A DNA stretch of 64,000 nucleotides. Source: Talaromyces rugulosus (lineage: Eukaryota > Ascomycota > Eurotiomycetes > Eurotiales > Trichocomaceae). The notes under the pieces were generated by a model, which saw only the letters and a program-made list of their open reading frames with translations, made no database searches and was not told the DNA's origin. Shown here piece after piece: positions 22,024 through 34,290 of the stretch; position 1 is the first letter of the stretch; each line of letters starts with the position of its first letter. The position numbers and the translations under genes were made by a program. Location: NCBI RefSeq assembly GCF_013368755.1, contig NC_049562.1, forward strand, positions 6,572,001 to 6,636,000. The letters are read 5' to 3'.

Positions 22024-23535
22024 ATGCATTTTGTTGCGTTGTCCTTACTTGGGCTAGCCTCGGCAGCGACCATCCAGAGACGTGACGGTTTCTCTGACGG
22101 TGAACCGATCAATGATGCCACGGGCAAGGGCGCTCCTATCATCGGTATGTATTGGTGGCACGCCTATCCTACCCACCAAATATATCACTAACCAAGTTCC
22201 ATGTTATTCCCAGGCGGTACAAACCATGAACTTGACCTTCAGAACCCGGACAACTTGGGAGAGGAGACCACCGATGCTGGCTACGTTCCGAATCTCAAAT
22301 GGAGCTTCTCTGATTCTAAGACGAACATCTATCCTGGAGGCTGGAGTCGTGAGCAGATCATCTCGGATCTCCCGCTAAGCACTGATATTGCCGGCGCCCA
22401 ACAGCATCTGAAAAAGGGTGCTATCCGTGAACTTCACTGGCATCGCACGGTAAGTAACCTACACATATGACCAGTACTGTGCTAACTGTGTAGGCCGAAT
22501 GGGGGTTCCTTTACAATGGATCGCTACTCTTGTCTGCCGTTGATGAAAATGGCAAATACCAGGTTGACAGACTGGAGGCTGGGGACGTATGGTACTTTCC
22601 TCCCGGTATCGCACACACCGTCCAGGGACAAGATGACCAGAACGAATATCTTCTTGCATTTGACGACGGCGACTTTGAAGCTCAAGGGTATGTAACCATC
22701 ATACTATAACTTTGTCTCGTCGGTTCTTGTGTTCGATTTCGGTTCTAACTTTATATAAGCACTACCTTTATGATTGACGACTGGGTCGCCCATACCCCCA
22801 AAGATATCTTGGCTAAGAATTTTGGTGTTGGCGCTTCCGTGTTTGACAACGTCCCCCAGAGTTTTCCATATATCTTAAACGGTACAGTCAGCAACGATAC
22901 CCACATTGTCGGCCCAGCTGGCGCTCTAGTTGGCAACAGCTCTTATGTCTATCACGCTAAGGATCACCCTCTGGAGGAGGTCCCCGGCGGTGGTGGCACA
23001 TTCCGTCGTATCGATTCCACCACATTCCCTGTTGCTAAGACGATTGCATCCGGATTTTTCACCTTGGAGCCAAAGGGGCTACGTGAACTTCATTGGCATC
23101 CCAACGTATGGCTTTCTCTTTTACCACAATTTCGCTGCGTACTAGCATTGCTAATACATCATACAGGCTCAGGAATGGGTCTATTTTCACCAAGGAACCG
23201 CCCGTGCTACCGTGTTTATTGGTGGTCAGAAAGCACGCACATTTGATTTCCGCGCTGGCGACACTGCCGTCTTTCCTACCAACAGTGGTATGCTTCCCTA
23301 ATCCCAAAAGATTGTTTCATCGCTCACCAATTAAGGTCACTACATTGAGAATACTTCTGAAGATGAAGAGCTTATCTGGATTGAGAACTTCAAAAGCGAT
23401 ACAGTTGAAGATATTTCTCTCACCCAATGGCTTGCTCTTACCCCTCACGACGTCGTTGCGACTGTCCTTAAAGTCCCTATTGAGGTTGTCGATAAGCTGA
23501 AGACGGAGAAGCAGATTCTGATAAAGGGGAACTAG
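22024..23535 (+). CDS. secreted bicupin oxalate decarboxylase
   Basis: Exons: 22024-22144, 22214-22449, 22494-22687, 22760-23105, 23167-23287, 23336-23535 (introns 69, 44, 72, 61 and 48 bp), 405 aa. A signal peptide is visible at residues 1-15 (MHFVALSLLGLASAA), followed by a short pro-region with an Arg-Arg pair. Two cupin barrels each show Mn2+ ligands. Barrel one has RELHWHRTAEWGFLYNG plus GIAHTVQG; barrel two has RELHWHPNAQEWVYFHQG plus SGHYIENT. Both triads (His, His, Glu) and the later His are present, as in OxdC-type enzymes, which split oxalate into formate and CO2. Expected location is extracellular or the wall. It is possibly induced by low pH or oxalate (family knowledge). All frames close and it looks functional. 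Confidence 0.93.
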
Positions 23536-26500
23536 CTGGTAAATAGGTTGCCTCGTGCAGATCCTAAGAGGCCGGTTACAGTCAATGGTCACATGTTATG
23601 TCCTGCATAATACATGGACTTGGAAATGTTCGAACACAAACGGGTATCATCCCATTTCTTTTCATATATTCTGTTGTTCAGCACAGCTGAGCGATCTTCA
23701 ATGATATAAATAATATAATTTTGCTTTTATATCTTTTTGAGTTGAGCAATGAGCAAAAAAAAAAAAAGGATGCGAGATTGGAATTCCGAAACTGCAACGT
23801 ATAGATTTATAGACTGATGTTAGTCTCCTCTGCATTTTAGAGTTAGAATGGTAACTGTTTGACTATTCATTACCCACGTTCAGGGTGTTTCACCGGAATG
23901 AACAAGAAAAAAATAATGAATTTTACATGCAATTGATCGATGTGGAAGTTGACTTCAATGTTGGATGCGAAGCGTGATTATGCCAATTGGTATATATCCA
24001 CAAGCATTGAAAGGCTAACGACCTGAAGTAAATATGTCGACTTGTATATATGTAGTCTGTGCTTGAATTTAAAACATCAATTTCCGTTTGTTCTATATAC
24101 AAATTGTATAGTCACATAGTAGTTGACATGGATAGAATAGTTATAAAGTTCGAGATATACCAAGATTTTGATATATCAATTATAGAAATTAGTAATATAA
24201 TAATATTTAATATATATTGTAGTTTTTTAGTATATGATGAAACGTATTAAAACAGCGGAATGAAAAAACAGCGGAATGAAAAAGTTAATAGTGATCCAGA
24301 TGTCTGATACAACATTGAAGTGGTATTGATATTGCTTTTAGTTGTAGTATGGCAGTAATTACATATTTATGCTCGTCAACTGGTGATGTTTTAATGTTCA
24401 ATGTTCAATATTGAAAGTTGCTATCCAGCGGTAACAACAATATATTTTCGCAGTTGGTCCATGAGTCGGACAATAGTTGATGTCAATATTGAACTACTCG
24501 ATCGCATGGAGACAAGACTACCTATTAAAAATGCCCATTCCTACAAGCCTTCCTAGCAACCATACTACGGGCTAACCCGGATGCAAACAACGGAACCCCC
24601 CCCCCCCCAGGGGTTACTTGCTACACAGCTACCAGGCATGAAAGCCCCAACCGGCTGCAACGTATTGTTGGAAGATAGTGGAATTCATAACCCATAAATT
24701 TATGCGTCGCACCATCTTGCAAAGGAATGATGCGACAGGAGTCGAGTTAAACAACGGCCATATTATACAAATTAAGTATAGCTCAATTAACCGTCCACAG
24801 ATCCTCCTGCTATCAAACATAGGACCCGCGGGTAAGCAAACCAAGAATAGAATAACACAACTTACAGACTCTCTAGCTATCCTAGTAGCTATAGCTACTA
24901 TATACAGGTAAATGTTGCGAGCGGCTATAATCAAAGATACAATGTTTAGTGTGGATAATTCTCACCTAATGTGTAGCCCCCTCACGTGGGCATATATAAA
25001 TACTTCCTATTTCAACGCTAATAGGAGCGCTATATACATGCACCGATATTATGGTTCCATTTAATGGAACCTGCCTGCATCAATTTGCTGTCTAACTCTG
25101 GTGGCTTGGTATATAGCTCTGGGTACTAATCGACCATATACCGAGAACTTGCGAATAGTAAATGACAGTACTATGCGATGCTCATCGATGAGAATTATAA
25201 GATAGCTACCTATGCTATTGCTGAATAGGCCGACGAGTTGACTATAAAGGGGCTGTAACGAGGGGTGGGATATCATCAACATAACCTTTTCACATAAGCC
25301 GGATACACTGAACCCTCGAGTCACACGTTTTTGCTTGCTATTGATTAGCAACCTCAACCGTCGTGTCTAGGCTGTCTCGAACCGACTTGCTGACAAGATG
25401 ATATGAGCTGCTGGCCGCGGATTTCTAACCTTAACGGTAAGCATAAATACGTGACCGTACTAATTTTTTCACAAGACCTGGAGGATATACTTTTGGATAG
25501 CAGACATACATCCACTACCAAAGACTAATGTACCGATTTGCAGATCGCTTATTCATAACGTGGCAGACGACGCGTGGCACCGAAATCCAATGCTGCGGCT
25601 CCGGATATAGAAAGTAAATAATCGTAAAATTTAGAGTATTAGCAACGGTCTCGCTTTGGCAATTTGTAGTTTCTTCTTTGAACAAAACCTAAGTTAATAA
25701 TAATATTATTCTAGCATACACACGGTGTGAAAATTGAATATAGTTTAAAGATCGCTGAAGCTAATTTAGGGGTTTCGGCGAAATTATCGGTCGCGACAAG
25801 CTAGGTATGCGGTCCTAGCTCATAAGCAAGACTGCTCGCTCTTCACGTTATTGTTGTGCCGACTTTGCTACCACCTACGCAAGGTTGTATTCCGTTCCGC
25901 AATAATAATCCATTTCTCCCAGATGTACATTTATTTGGCCCCTTTACTTGCATTAGGTTGTACCCTGTCCCAACATGCAACTTGCATGTTGATTGGGTCA
26001 TTACACCTGCAGGTTTTATTCTTTCCGACTCCCAACATCTTAGGGGCCGGATGGACATTTTGATTTGGCCACTGTAACACATAACGGACAGACTTCCTGC
26101 ACTAATCCTGAGATAATATTTAAGGTCCGATTTTGGTCACCTCTAGTGCGTACTTGCCCAATGAAAATGGCAAATTACATAAACACATGCAGATATATAC
26201 AGGGCCTCATTCAGGTTTGAGTAGCATATCCCTGATGCTTTCTTATGCGCCTAATGTAGGGTATGATTTTGGAGTGCTGTAATATCAGTCTCCCATTGGA
26301 TCTCATTTCGCAAACGTAAGCCAGAAATATTCATTGACTGTGGAGGAGATAACATGTGATGTATCGCTAAAAATGATAGCTCGCTTATGAGTCCAGGGAA
26401 AAAAAAAGTAACAAATACTTGGGCCAGAAGTCCTTTTTCTCACGAAGGTGATAGTCTAGATATCATAGCAAAGACCAGGGTAATACATAACCTATAAGGA

Positions 26501-27542
26501 TCATCGTAGCCCCTAGGATGGTGGTGTATAGTTGTATTTTGGTGCTGTGGACATATAGTGCATCAATTATTGTGTGACGCGTGTTTAACTGTAGCTGACT
26601 GCCTATTTATAACCGGTAGTCCATATGGTAAGAAGTCTAGAAGCGTTGGACGGGCAAGTTCTTCACGATTTGATAATCTTTTCCGAAGTTGGACAGAAAA
26701 CTCGCCACGACCGAGTCCCTTTTCGCCTTGGCGGATTGAATATCCGTCACTAATAGTTGAAAGTCATGACACAGTAGACTTTTCTATAATAGAACAAAAG
26801 TGGTGTCCAATCCGCTTATCTGACATAGCATAGCGTTCTTTATACCTTTTGAGGAAGTAATAATAATCACAAATAAAGGACAGGTTCAAGAGTGCCCCTT
26901 GATTGAGCAGCTGAGGGTAGTCTTATTCTAGATCTCAACTAAAAGCACCTGGAGTTAAAAGAATCACATAATTTATCCTTGGCGCTAGCTAGTTAGGCAT
27001 TCCGTAGAGTGATATTTCAATCCCCGCAATCCAGCGGTGTGAGAGCTTTGGAAAAGGTAAGTCCTGCATAGGTGATAATTATGTCAAAAGATAAATAGCC
27101 CTTGGGCTGCCCAAATAATCACCCCGGTCCGTAATTTACATGTCTTGGATTTCCTCCAATTGTAACTTGTCTAAGGTCTCCGTGAAAAACGGATACTCTT
27201 CCTCCCTTCGACAAAATAAAATCAGTTAGGTCTTCCCTCCCGTTGTCCTATGCATCAATTGGCCCATAGCTGTCATTATTAGCCATATGCTGCACTCGAT
27301 GGTTTATTCTTTTGATGGATGCCGTTTTGGCTGTAACATTTTACTAACACCATTACAGTGATTATCTAGTCTTTGTGAAAAAGCACTTGCTGTCCCTCCA
27401 CACTGACTGTATTAGCCCCAGGTTTCATTCTTCGCATTTGCTTTGCACCGACTCCCCTGAGCGGCCAACTGCTGACCTGGGAAGCCACATAACTCGTAGT
27501 GGATAACGTGCACAAATTCTATTATGAGAATAGAGGTTAACG
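23536..27542. other. 4-kb AT-rich gene-poor region
   Basis: No supported gene. 23.7-24.5 kb is strongly AT-rich with short A and TA runs. A small tandem repeat (CAGCGGAATGAAAA twice, period 16) lies at 24251-24283 and a run of 13 C at 24596-24608. A 98-codon minus-strand frame at 25061-25357 and a 91-codon plus frame at 26558-26833 look like degenerate coding DNA, but I cannot assign a family. The composition would fit old, mutated transposon sequence; that is inference. Confidence 0.5.
24596..24608 (+). repeat. C13 homopolymer
   Basis: Thirteen consecutive C followed by AGGGG, unusual inside this AT-rich region. It is a likely site of length variation or sequencing error. Confidence 0.85.
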
Positions 27543-28864
27543 ATGATTTCTGGACCTCGTCATAATGGGCATAGCAGGTGCATGGATCGGCGAACAGCCA
27601 TGAGACCCAACCGGGACGCTTGCGACCGATGCCACTCTATAAAGACTCGTTGCGTGAGGACAGAATATTCGGAAGTCTGCGTTCGATGTGAGAGGCTTGG
27701 AAGTTCATGCCACTATAGCCCTGCGGGTCGAACTGGCCGACCACTGGGAAGCCAAAAGAGGAACAACCAAAGAAGGCCAGCTAAAAGCAAAAAGGGCCTC
27801 GTTAGTGAAGGCAAGCCTAGCCCTGGTGGCGATCAACTTGACAGTGAAGGTCAAATCTAACATGCTTAGCCACAGAACGGGATTTTCGCAAACATGACAG
27901 GGTTTCTTCAAAAGGAGAAGCCGAGCAAGCAACCGTGTCTGATAGTAGCCAGGGTAACCTATTTACCGACATGGACTTTTATAGTCTGCTTTCGGGCACG
28001 GAAAATGATTCGTTCTCTACGTTTTTGGTAGATGAGCTGGTGCATGAAGACCCCCTAGCGACGTCTGTTTATGCAAGTACGGGATCTTCTGCCGATTTTT
28101 CTTGTTCTCCCCTGCCTATTGATCAATCGTCCCAATATGATCACGCAGGACATAAAATATCACTCACTCCTTCGGTGGGGTTCACATCTGTTAATGCCTT
28201 GCAGAAACTGGTCGATATTCAACTACGCTTGGAAAATTTGATCCAATCATTGTCGACGAGCCCACTTATCCCTGGAAATATTGAAGACGTCTATCGCATT
28301 ATCGAAACGTTGACCGGCGTGTTAAATGAGCTTAGTGATGGGGACTCAGTTCTTTGCCGTCAGCAGAGCTCCTCATTCTCGAATGGAGCAGCGATTTTTC
28401 TTTTCTCCAGCTGCTATTACAATCTAATCGTAGCATGTGGGCATTTTGTCCGCATGTTGCAGTTAGATATACAAGGGTCACAAGATTCTAGCGATTGTGA
28501 CAGTCGCAGCCCTACATGCTATGAAGGCTCACAGTCCGATCCCGCGCGAGGCCCGCTTGCTATTAGCATCGGGGAAGTACGACTAGCATTGCCAAGAAAA
28601 TCCCTGGCTGAAATCAACTTGAACTTGATTCAGCGGACTCTCCAACACTTACGAATATCCATGCAAAGGTGCGGTCATACTAGCTTTAGCCTGCTCCGGG
28701 GGAAAAGAACCCCACGTACCGAGGATAAGGAAGATTCACCACATGCACCCGAGGCCAACTTGAATCCACTTGCTGGTCTGGTGGGGGCATCTCTTCAGGA
28801 TCTACAACAAAAAGAGAGTGCTCTCTTCGAGGTACTCAATAAAACAGGTGTGAGCCAAGACTAG
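27543..28864 (+). CDS. AflR-like Zn2Cys6 regulator
   Basis: The first exon starts at 27543 (alternative in-frame ATGs at 27582 and 27600). It carries a zinc cluster CDRCHSIKTRC-VRTEYSEV-CVRCERLGSSC, spacing 2-6-8-2-6, followed by YSPAGRTGRPLGSQKR. That basic linker is typical of AflR-family activators. The second exon runs to 28864 with an acidic, Ser-rich region and the AflR-type middle domain (LQKLVDIQLRLENLIQSLS ... YYNLIVACGHFVRMLQLD). The intron boundary is uncertain: the best in-frame join is 27857|27922 (donor GTCAAA, acceptor TTCAAAAG), and the donor is weak. The product is ~420 aa. AflR proteins activate polyketide clusters through TCG(N5)CGA-like sites. It is convergent with an OrdA-like P450 940 bp away, so the two may be one cluster. 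Confidence 0.82.
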
Positions 28865-29803
28865 AGATGATTTTTTTTTGTTTAAGAATGCTACACAAAT
28901 TCTTACTGCACACGTAACATTTTTAAAATCGGTAGATATTTGTACCGCGAAGTAGATTCGTTTCTTCAGGGAATTGAGAAAACGCATGCATTGTTAAAGT
29001 GTCAGCACTATGTCAGCACTAAGGCCGTGGATCAGTGTCGACCTAACTTGCCGCTTTACCAAAAGGGACCCTTTCGTGGGATTTGTTTTTTCTTGGTCAC
29101 ATATACTCCATTTTTGTCGTCAATCAGAGCCAATATTTGCTAGCTGCATATGCGAAATTGGAAAACCATTGCGAGAAAAGCCAAACACGCCGCTGGTGGT
29201 ATGCACGCTTACGTGCAGTCAGAGTGGACATGGCTACGTACGAAGCAGGAGGGGCGAGTCATCGAGAAAAAAAAATAAAAATAAAAGAAAACTTTTAGCT
29301 TGATTTGTTTATATGAAACTGAGACAATAGACTAGATATTCTATGACCGCATGCCAAGAATCGTTGACCCCATTTTCCGTTATGCACCTGTCATCTCGTA
29401 ATCCGTACAACAATGTCACTCCGTTCTGTGGACAACATTAGCGGGGGCTGACTCATTTGATCTAGTAATGCTTTACTAACTAACATAGTGGTAGAGGCTG
29501 AAGAAAACTGTAGTCAGATTATATAGCTGAACTGAGTCATGCTACCCGGGTCTGTACATGTATTTCTCGGAAATAAACGAATGGCTGCCATCTAGATGTC
29601 AGCCGGGACGTTGGAAGATGTATTTACCCGTGCCATAAATTGCTACTAGAGTTATAGCGTTACATAATGAGCAACCGAACCAATATCGTTGACCCAGTTG
29701 ACGATTAACTTCGAGTTAATTAGTTTATACTTTCTAATATCCACGTGTACGCAATCGGAGTTGATGCTTTCCACGCGGGACATGACATCCCTGACGACCG
29801 GGT
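28865..29803. other. intergenic between convergent AflR-like and P450 genes
   Basis: 939 bp with no supported gene. Short plus-strand frames at 28940-29303 have no family resemblance. The region probably holds both 3' UTRs. Confidence 0.45.
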
Positions 29804-31810
29804 TTAGTAACTGACACCCTCCAAAATCTTCCCATGGCCCTCTTCCCATGGATAAATTCTCTCCAATGATCGCACCAAAGTTTCATGTTGGGGTGATCGT
29901 GGCTTGACGACACAGGCAAATGGCTCGGGGCGGCTTATGGTTCCGGGGGTGAAGCGTACTTCTTCTAGGCTAGTGACGTCCGTGGTAATGTTAAACACGG
30001 CGAGACTTTGTACAATATTAATGTATAGTGCATTTTCACCCAAGATACGCCCGGGGCAAACCCGGCGCCCAAAACCAAACACGAATCTGCGCGGGTCCGT
30101 CTCCGGATGGTGACAATCATCAGGCAGGTATCGCTCCGGCTTAAAATCCATAGGGTCTTTGTAGACCTCTGGGTCGTGGGTGAATTGCCTGTTTTGTTAT
30201 ACTGTTAGATAAAGATGTGTGGAGATAATTACAAAAACGGATGACTGTTCGTCAGATGTCGTCGATTCACTTACCAAACGTTTGCCAACATCATGGACCC
30301 TTTGGGGATGAAGTATCCTTCGTATATATCGTCCTCTTCGCTTACGTGTGCGAGTGGAATTGGTGATATTGGATGCCACCTAAGAGTCTCCAACAATACT
30401 GCCTCAATGTATGGCAAGTTGGCACGATCAGACATTGTAGGCAGCCGATGCTGGCCAATCTCGCGATCAATTTCTTCTTGTGCCCTCCGCTGCACCTCTG
30501 GAAACATTCCCATGGCCAAGAAGAAGCATTGCATTGCCCCAACGATCTGAGTCCTTTTAGAAATCTGTCTCGGTAATGGAGGGTAGAAACTAGGGTGCTT
30601 ACTGTGTCTCCCGCCCCTCCAAACAGCGCCGAGGCGGACCATTGGTTTATCGAGATTACATCTGGGCTAGATTCTCCGGCTTGTATTAGCCTCGCAACGA
30701 ACGAAGTCCCCTCCGCGCCTTGGTTCAACCGATGCTTGACGAAGGCATAGGGCTTAATATTCATTTCTGTCATCACAGGACGCCATTTCCGGGCTAGTGT
30801 CTTGAACCCCATTCCTGGCAACCATCCTGGAACAAATTTAACTAAGAATTATCAGCTATGGTTTCATATTAATGCTTCAGTGATGATCGGCTATCATAAG
30901 TTAACATTAACTTACGAAATGGTATCAAGTCAACCACGAATGCCCCTGGCACAGTAGCACGCGCAAATATGTCCATAGCTTCTTCGACCAGGTCGATCAG
31001 GGGATCATCCTTAAACGGCTCTGCGATATATCCATACAGAATTCTCAGTGCCAGTGAACCTGCACCTCTTCACGGTAAACCAGTTAGTATAAAATAACCT
31101 AAAAGTCTTCTAATAGCAAATGAGTGAGCTCAACTTTTTAATATGATGCATAAGGCCGGTGGGCTCGTCTAGGAGTCGTAACAGGAAGTGGGCAGCCTCA
31201 ATCTCTTGCGACTTGTCGTAGTTTGCTGCCGTTAATTTGGAGCCAATTTCACGGCCCATAACCTTTCGGGTATTCTGGAAACGGTGATCGTGTGGCAACA
31301 GCCCGAGACTATGCTCCCAGCCTAACCTACAAGCTCTCATTAGCCCGATGAACAATACCCTACAGTTGAAAAACAATCATCTAAGCGTACATTTCTCCAG
31401 CAAAAACTCTTCGTGGCCGTGTAGAGTACTTAATGGATCGCTTATCCAAAATATCTATGGCGACTTGCGCCTCGTTCAGAATTACCATCGTCTGGCCCAT
31501 TACTGTAACCGAGCTAATTGGCCCTATCGAAACATCAATTCCACTGATGAGCATCTCCTTGCGTAGATTATAGTAATATGGGCGTCCAAGGTCACAAACC
31601 GTATAGATCTTTGTGCTTTGACCAGTGATGAGCTTCTAACTCCCCCGGTTTAGGCAGGTCGTACAGGTTTCCAACCAGTGGGAGGCCATTTGGACCTGGC
31701 GGTCGACGATAGTGGCCAGACCTTTTGAAAAACCTGATGAGGTAGATGGAAATAACGGTGATAAAACCGATGGTGGTTATGTGGAACGTTGGCGGCCAGA
31801 GGGTTATCAT
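29804..31810 (-). CDS. cytochrome P450, OrdA/CYP64-like
   Basis: Minus-strand exons: 31810-31600, 31523-31391, 31326-31135, 31067-30916, 30826-30603, 30546-30275, 30188-29804; six introns of 56-89 bp; 522 aa. The start is the ATG at 31810. The N-terminal anchor (IGFITVISIYLIRFF) is followed by the proline hinge RRPPGPNGLPLVGNLYDLP. The I-helix reads FGGAGDTIVGAMQ, the ExxR motif ETLRWHP, the PERF-like motif FKPERYLPDD, and the heme loop FGFGRRVCPGR with its axial Cys. All splices keep frame and no lesion is seen. The sequence resembles O-methylsterigmatocystin oxidoreductase-type P450s, ER-anchored monooxygenases acting on aromatic polyketides. Together with the AflR-like regulator and the O-methyltransferase it suggests a polyketide tailoring set; the substrate is unknown. 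Confidence 0.92.
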
Positions 31811-32790
31811 GGTCACAGTTACCAGCCGATCTCGCTTGAACTAGAGAAACGCTCTCTGTTTGCAGATAGCTGGGAGAAAAGACAATTTACGTCAAGGTTG
31901 CGGTTTATCTAATTATCAAACACGTCGATTGACATTAATACTGGAAACCATTGGTTGTTTATACCTCTTCCCTTAGTTAGGTGTGTTAGTCGGTGGGTTA
32001 TAAACAAAATTGTAGTTTGTAAAAAAACCCTCCGGTTCCACATATGCCTGGTCAAGTTGGCTTATGCCGACCTAGCCCGTTACATTGGTGCTAGTAGTAT
32101 TTACTAGTAAAAAAATGAGGACTAGCAATGGGATGTAGTATTCACCTCTGCTGTTAGAATTCCGCCTTTTTTTGGTTTGCTTTCTTTCATTTTTCTTTTT
32201 ACACGGGAAAAAAAAAGGATAACAACCCATCGTAGTGAGGTAAAAGCCTTAGTGGGAGGAGTACAAGGAAGCATCTGTGTATATGCACCAACTTTTTCGA
32301 GGCCTGTAGAATGCAGTTACAGTCGACTGGGCCCCAGGTTGCTGGTCCTTAGACAGAGAAACTTGGGATTATATTCAGTTCGCCTGAAATCCATCCATTT
32401 ATGTATTATTTTGCAAAGTTATAGAGCCTCCAATCGCGGCTGAATTGAATCTGTGCTTTGCAAACAACAAACTCTCGTGTCACACAGACAAATCTTTCAA
32501 CACTGCAACCGTAGGCCATAGAACATCCCTGTCTTCTTTATCGTTGTTGGCGACAATGTTCTCAAATATTATCTCAAGTTATGGCAATCTAGGAATCAGT
32601 TGCGCCATAGTTACCCTCCTAAAGGTCATTGTCAATCAATAGGCGCTAACCCATGCCACCAAAGTTCTGGAAATCCTCAATATAACATTGTCGTTAGAAT
32701 CCATTTCCAATGGTCTTGAATCCACCAGATTACACCGTGCTCCGACGAACAAGGCGTGATGAAGATTCGCCCTTTCACTTCTTATAACCC
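31811..32790. other. intergenic upstream of the P450 and downstream of the NeuC-like gene
   Basis: 980 bp. The part adjoining 31811 should hold the P450 promoter. Plus-strand frames at 32177-32443 and 32445-32642 look random. No RNA gene or repeat recognised. Confidence 0.45.
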
Positions 32791-34290
32791 TTACAAAGCC
32801 TTCTGGTTGAATAAAAGCTTCTGCTGAGAAACCTCCCAAAACGATCTGCTGCTTAGAGCTTCGAGAAACCTCTCAGCAGCACAGCCGTCCCCATAGTGAG
32901 TATTTCTTGGGTAAGTTCTTCCCCAATTTTCTCGGAGGCATCCAAGAATGCCTTGCCTATCGTTGGGACTAAAGTTGAAGAGACCATCGGTTGGAGGTGT
33001 TCTTCCTTGTTGCCGAGTTCCGATATTAAGACAAGGCTTTCCTATTGCTGGTGCTGAAGTGACAACCACGCTGCTGTTTCCCGCGACACATCCGGCTTGT
33101 TTCAGGAGAATAACATAATCATTGAACTCGAAATTGGGCACAACACAAACGCGGTTCTTGGGTAGTGCATCAAGTACTTCTTGCACTCTCTCCGTTCCTT
33201 TATCGTTGTTTGGTCTGGGAACAATAAAATTTCGTCCAGATGCTAGTAATGTACTATAAAAGTTCATTGCTTGTTCACCGGATGTTTCGCTTTCCGCAGA
33301 GTTGGGATGAAAAGGAGCAATTCCAAAGTCCTTGAAGGGGATACTGTACTTCCGCAGCACATGTTCAATAGAAACTGTACTGGGTCTTAGGAAAACATCA
33401 AGATCTGGGGATCCGATAGGGAATATTGTCTCGATCTTTTGTCCGCAAGAGATAAGACGGTCAGCAGCATCTTGACTACTCGGAAAATGGTAATCCGCGA
33501 TTGCAGTGATTGCATATCTGTTCTTGTTATCGTCCCCTCCAGTTAGGTCTCCTCCTTCAACGTGACCAAGTCGACAGCGGAATAGGTGAGCAGCGTCGGC
33601 TGCTGCTTTTGCCTCTAGACGGTCGCCATGCACGATTAAGAGATCGTAGTCGGACTCTTGAAGCAATTGAAATGTAGCTTCCATGGTGGCCGTGGCGTTC
33701 TGGATTTCAGTGTCACCTGGAGTCCACGTGTTTTTGGTAAAAACGCCGAACTTTCTATTCTTCGCGATATCTTTAAACGTTGAGCCATACTCCTTAATCA
33801 TGTGCATACCCGTGACAAAAATATCCACGTCGTAGCCGTTGTCTACCAAGATGTCAGCCAGGGGCTGGAGCTTGACCCAGTCTGCTCTGGTATTGGAGGA
33901 AAAAGCGACGCGTCGCCTTTTCTGCGATATTTGGTAGATCCGTGGAACCATCGTGTCGTTATCGCTGTCCACATGTTGCTCCACATCGTCTACCTTGACA
34001 CTGATTTCGACTTTGTCGTTCTTCCGCTTGATAGACAAATGACTTATACCATGCCCTAGGTTTCCCTTCTTGCTAACCCGTTTGCGACGACCGGCATTTC
34101 GAAACAACCAAGTCGGAAGTTGTAAGCTGAAGCCCTTGCAAAACCTGGCCAAAACGAAAGCTGCCGCTGTGTCTTCTTCCTCGTTCTGGCGCTCTGTGTT
34201 ATCCACACTTGAGTCCACGGCCTTGTCACCACTTATCTTTTCATTAAAGCGGCCCCAACTCTCTATCGTTTCGTCCCTCAGCAATAACAT
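32791..34290 (-). CDS. NeuC/WecB-like UDP-GlcNAc 2-epimerase with N-terminal extension
   Basis: A single intron-less frame of 499 aa. From about residue 126 it matches the hydrolysing UDP-N-acetylglucosamine 2-epimerase fold. Signs in order: RRVAFSSNTRADWVKLQPLA (first nucleotide-binding strand), LLIVHGDRLEAKAAADAAHL, RLGHVEGGDLTGGDDNKNRY, IFPIGSPDLDVF, GIAPFHPNSAE, FIVPRPNNDKG, and AGNSSVVVTSAPAIGKP with LNIGTRQQGRTPP. The GDR-x-E, H-x-E-G-G and G-N-S-S motifs are catalytic or UDP-binding landmarks in bacterial NeuC and WecB. The first ~125 residues are hydrophilic and basic and match nothing I know. The family supplies ManNAc or related sugars for sialic or capsular polymers, mostly in bacteria. 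Lack of introns fits transfer from bacteria but does not prove it. Confidence 0.88.
   Translation of the reverse strand: MLLLRDETIESWGRFNEKISGDKAVDSSVDNTERQNEEEDTAAAFVLARFCKGFSLQLPTWLFRNAGRRKRVSKKGNLGHGISHLSIKRKNDKVEISVKVDDVEQHVDSDNDTMVPRIYQISQKRRRVAFSSNTRADWVKLQPLADILVDNGYDVDIFVTGMHMIKEYGSTFKDIAKNRKFGVFTKNTWTPGDTEIQNATATMEATFQLLQESDYDLLIVHGDRLEAKAAADAAHLFRCRLGHVEGGDLTGGDDNKNRYAITAIADYHFPSSQDAADRLISCGQKIETIFPIGSPDLDVFLRPSTVSIEHVLRKYSIPFKDFGIAPFHPNSAESETSGEQAMNFYSTLLASGRNFIVPRPNNDKGTERVQEVLDALPKNRVCVVPNFEFNDYVILLKQAGCVAGNSSVVVTSAPAIGKPCLNIGTRQQGRTPPTDGLFNFSPNDRQGILGCLRENWGRTYPRNTHYGDGCAAERFLEALSSRSFWEVSQQKLLFNQKAL

Noticed and set aside
25061..25357. 98-codon minus-strand frame that vaguely recalls a fungal repeat/helicase-type ORF
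   Set aside because: No motif is firm, neighbouring frames do not extend it, and I cannot tell it from chance.
26558..26833. 91-codon frame considered as a HET-domain gene start
   Set aside because: The Cys pattern does not fit and no downstream domain is present.
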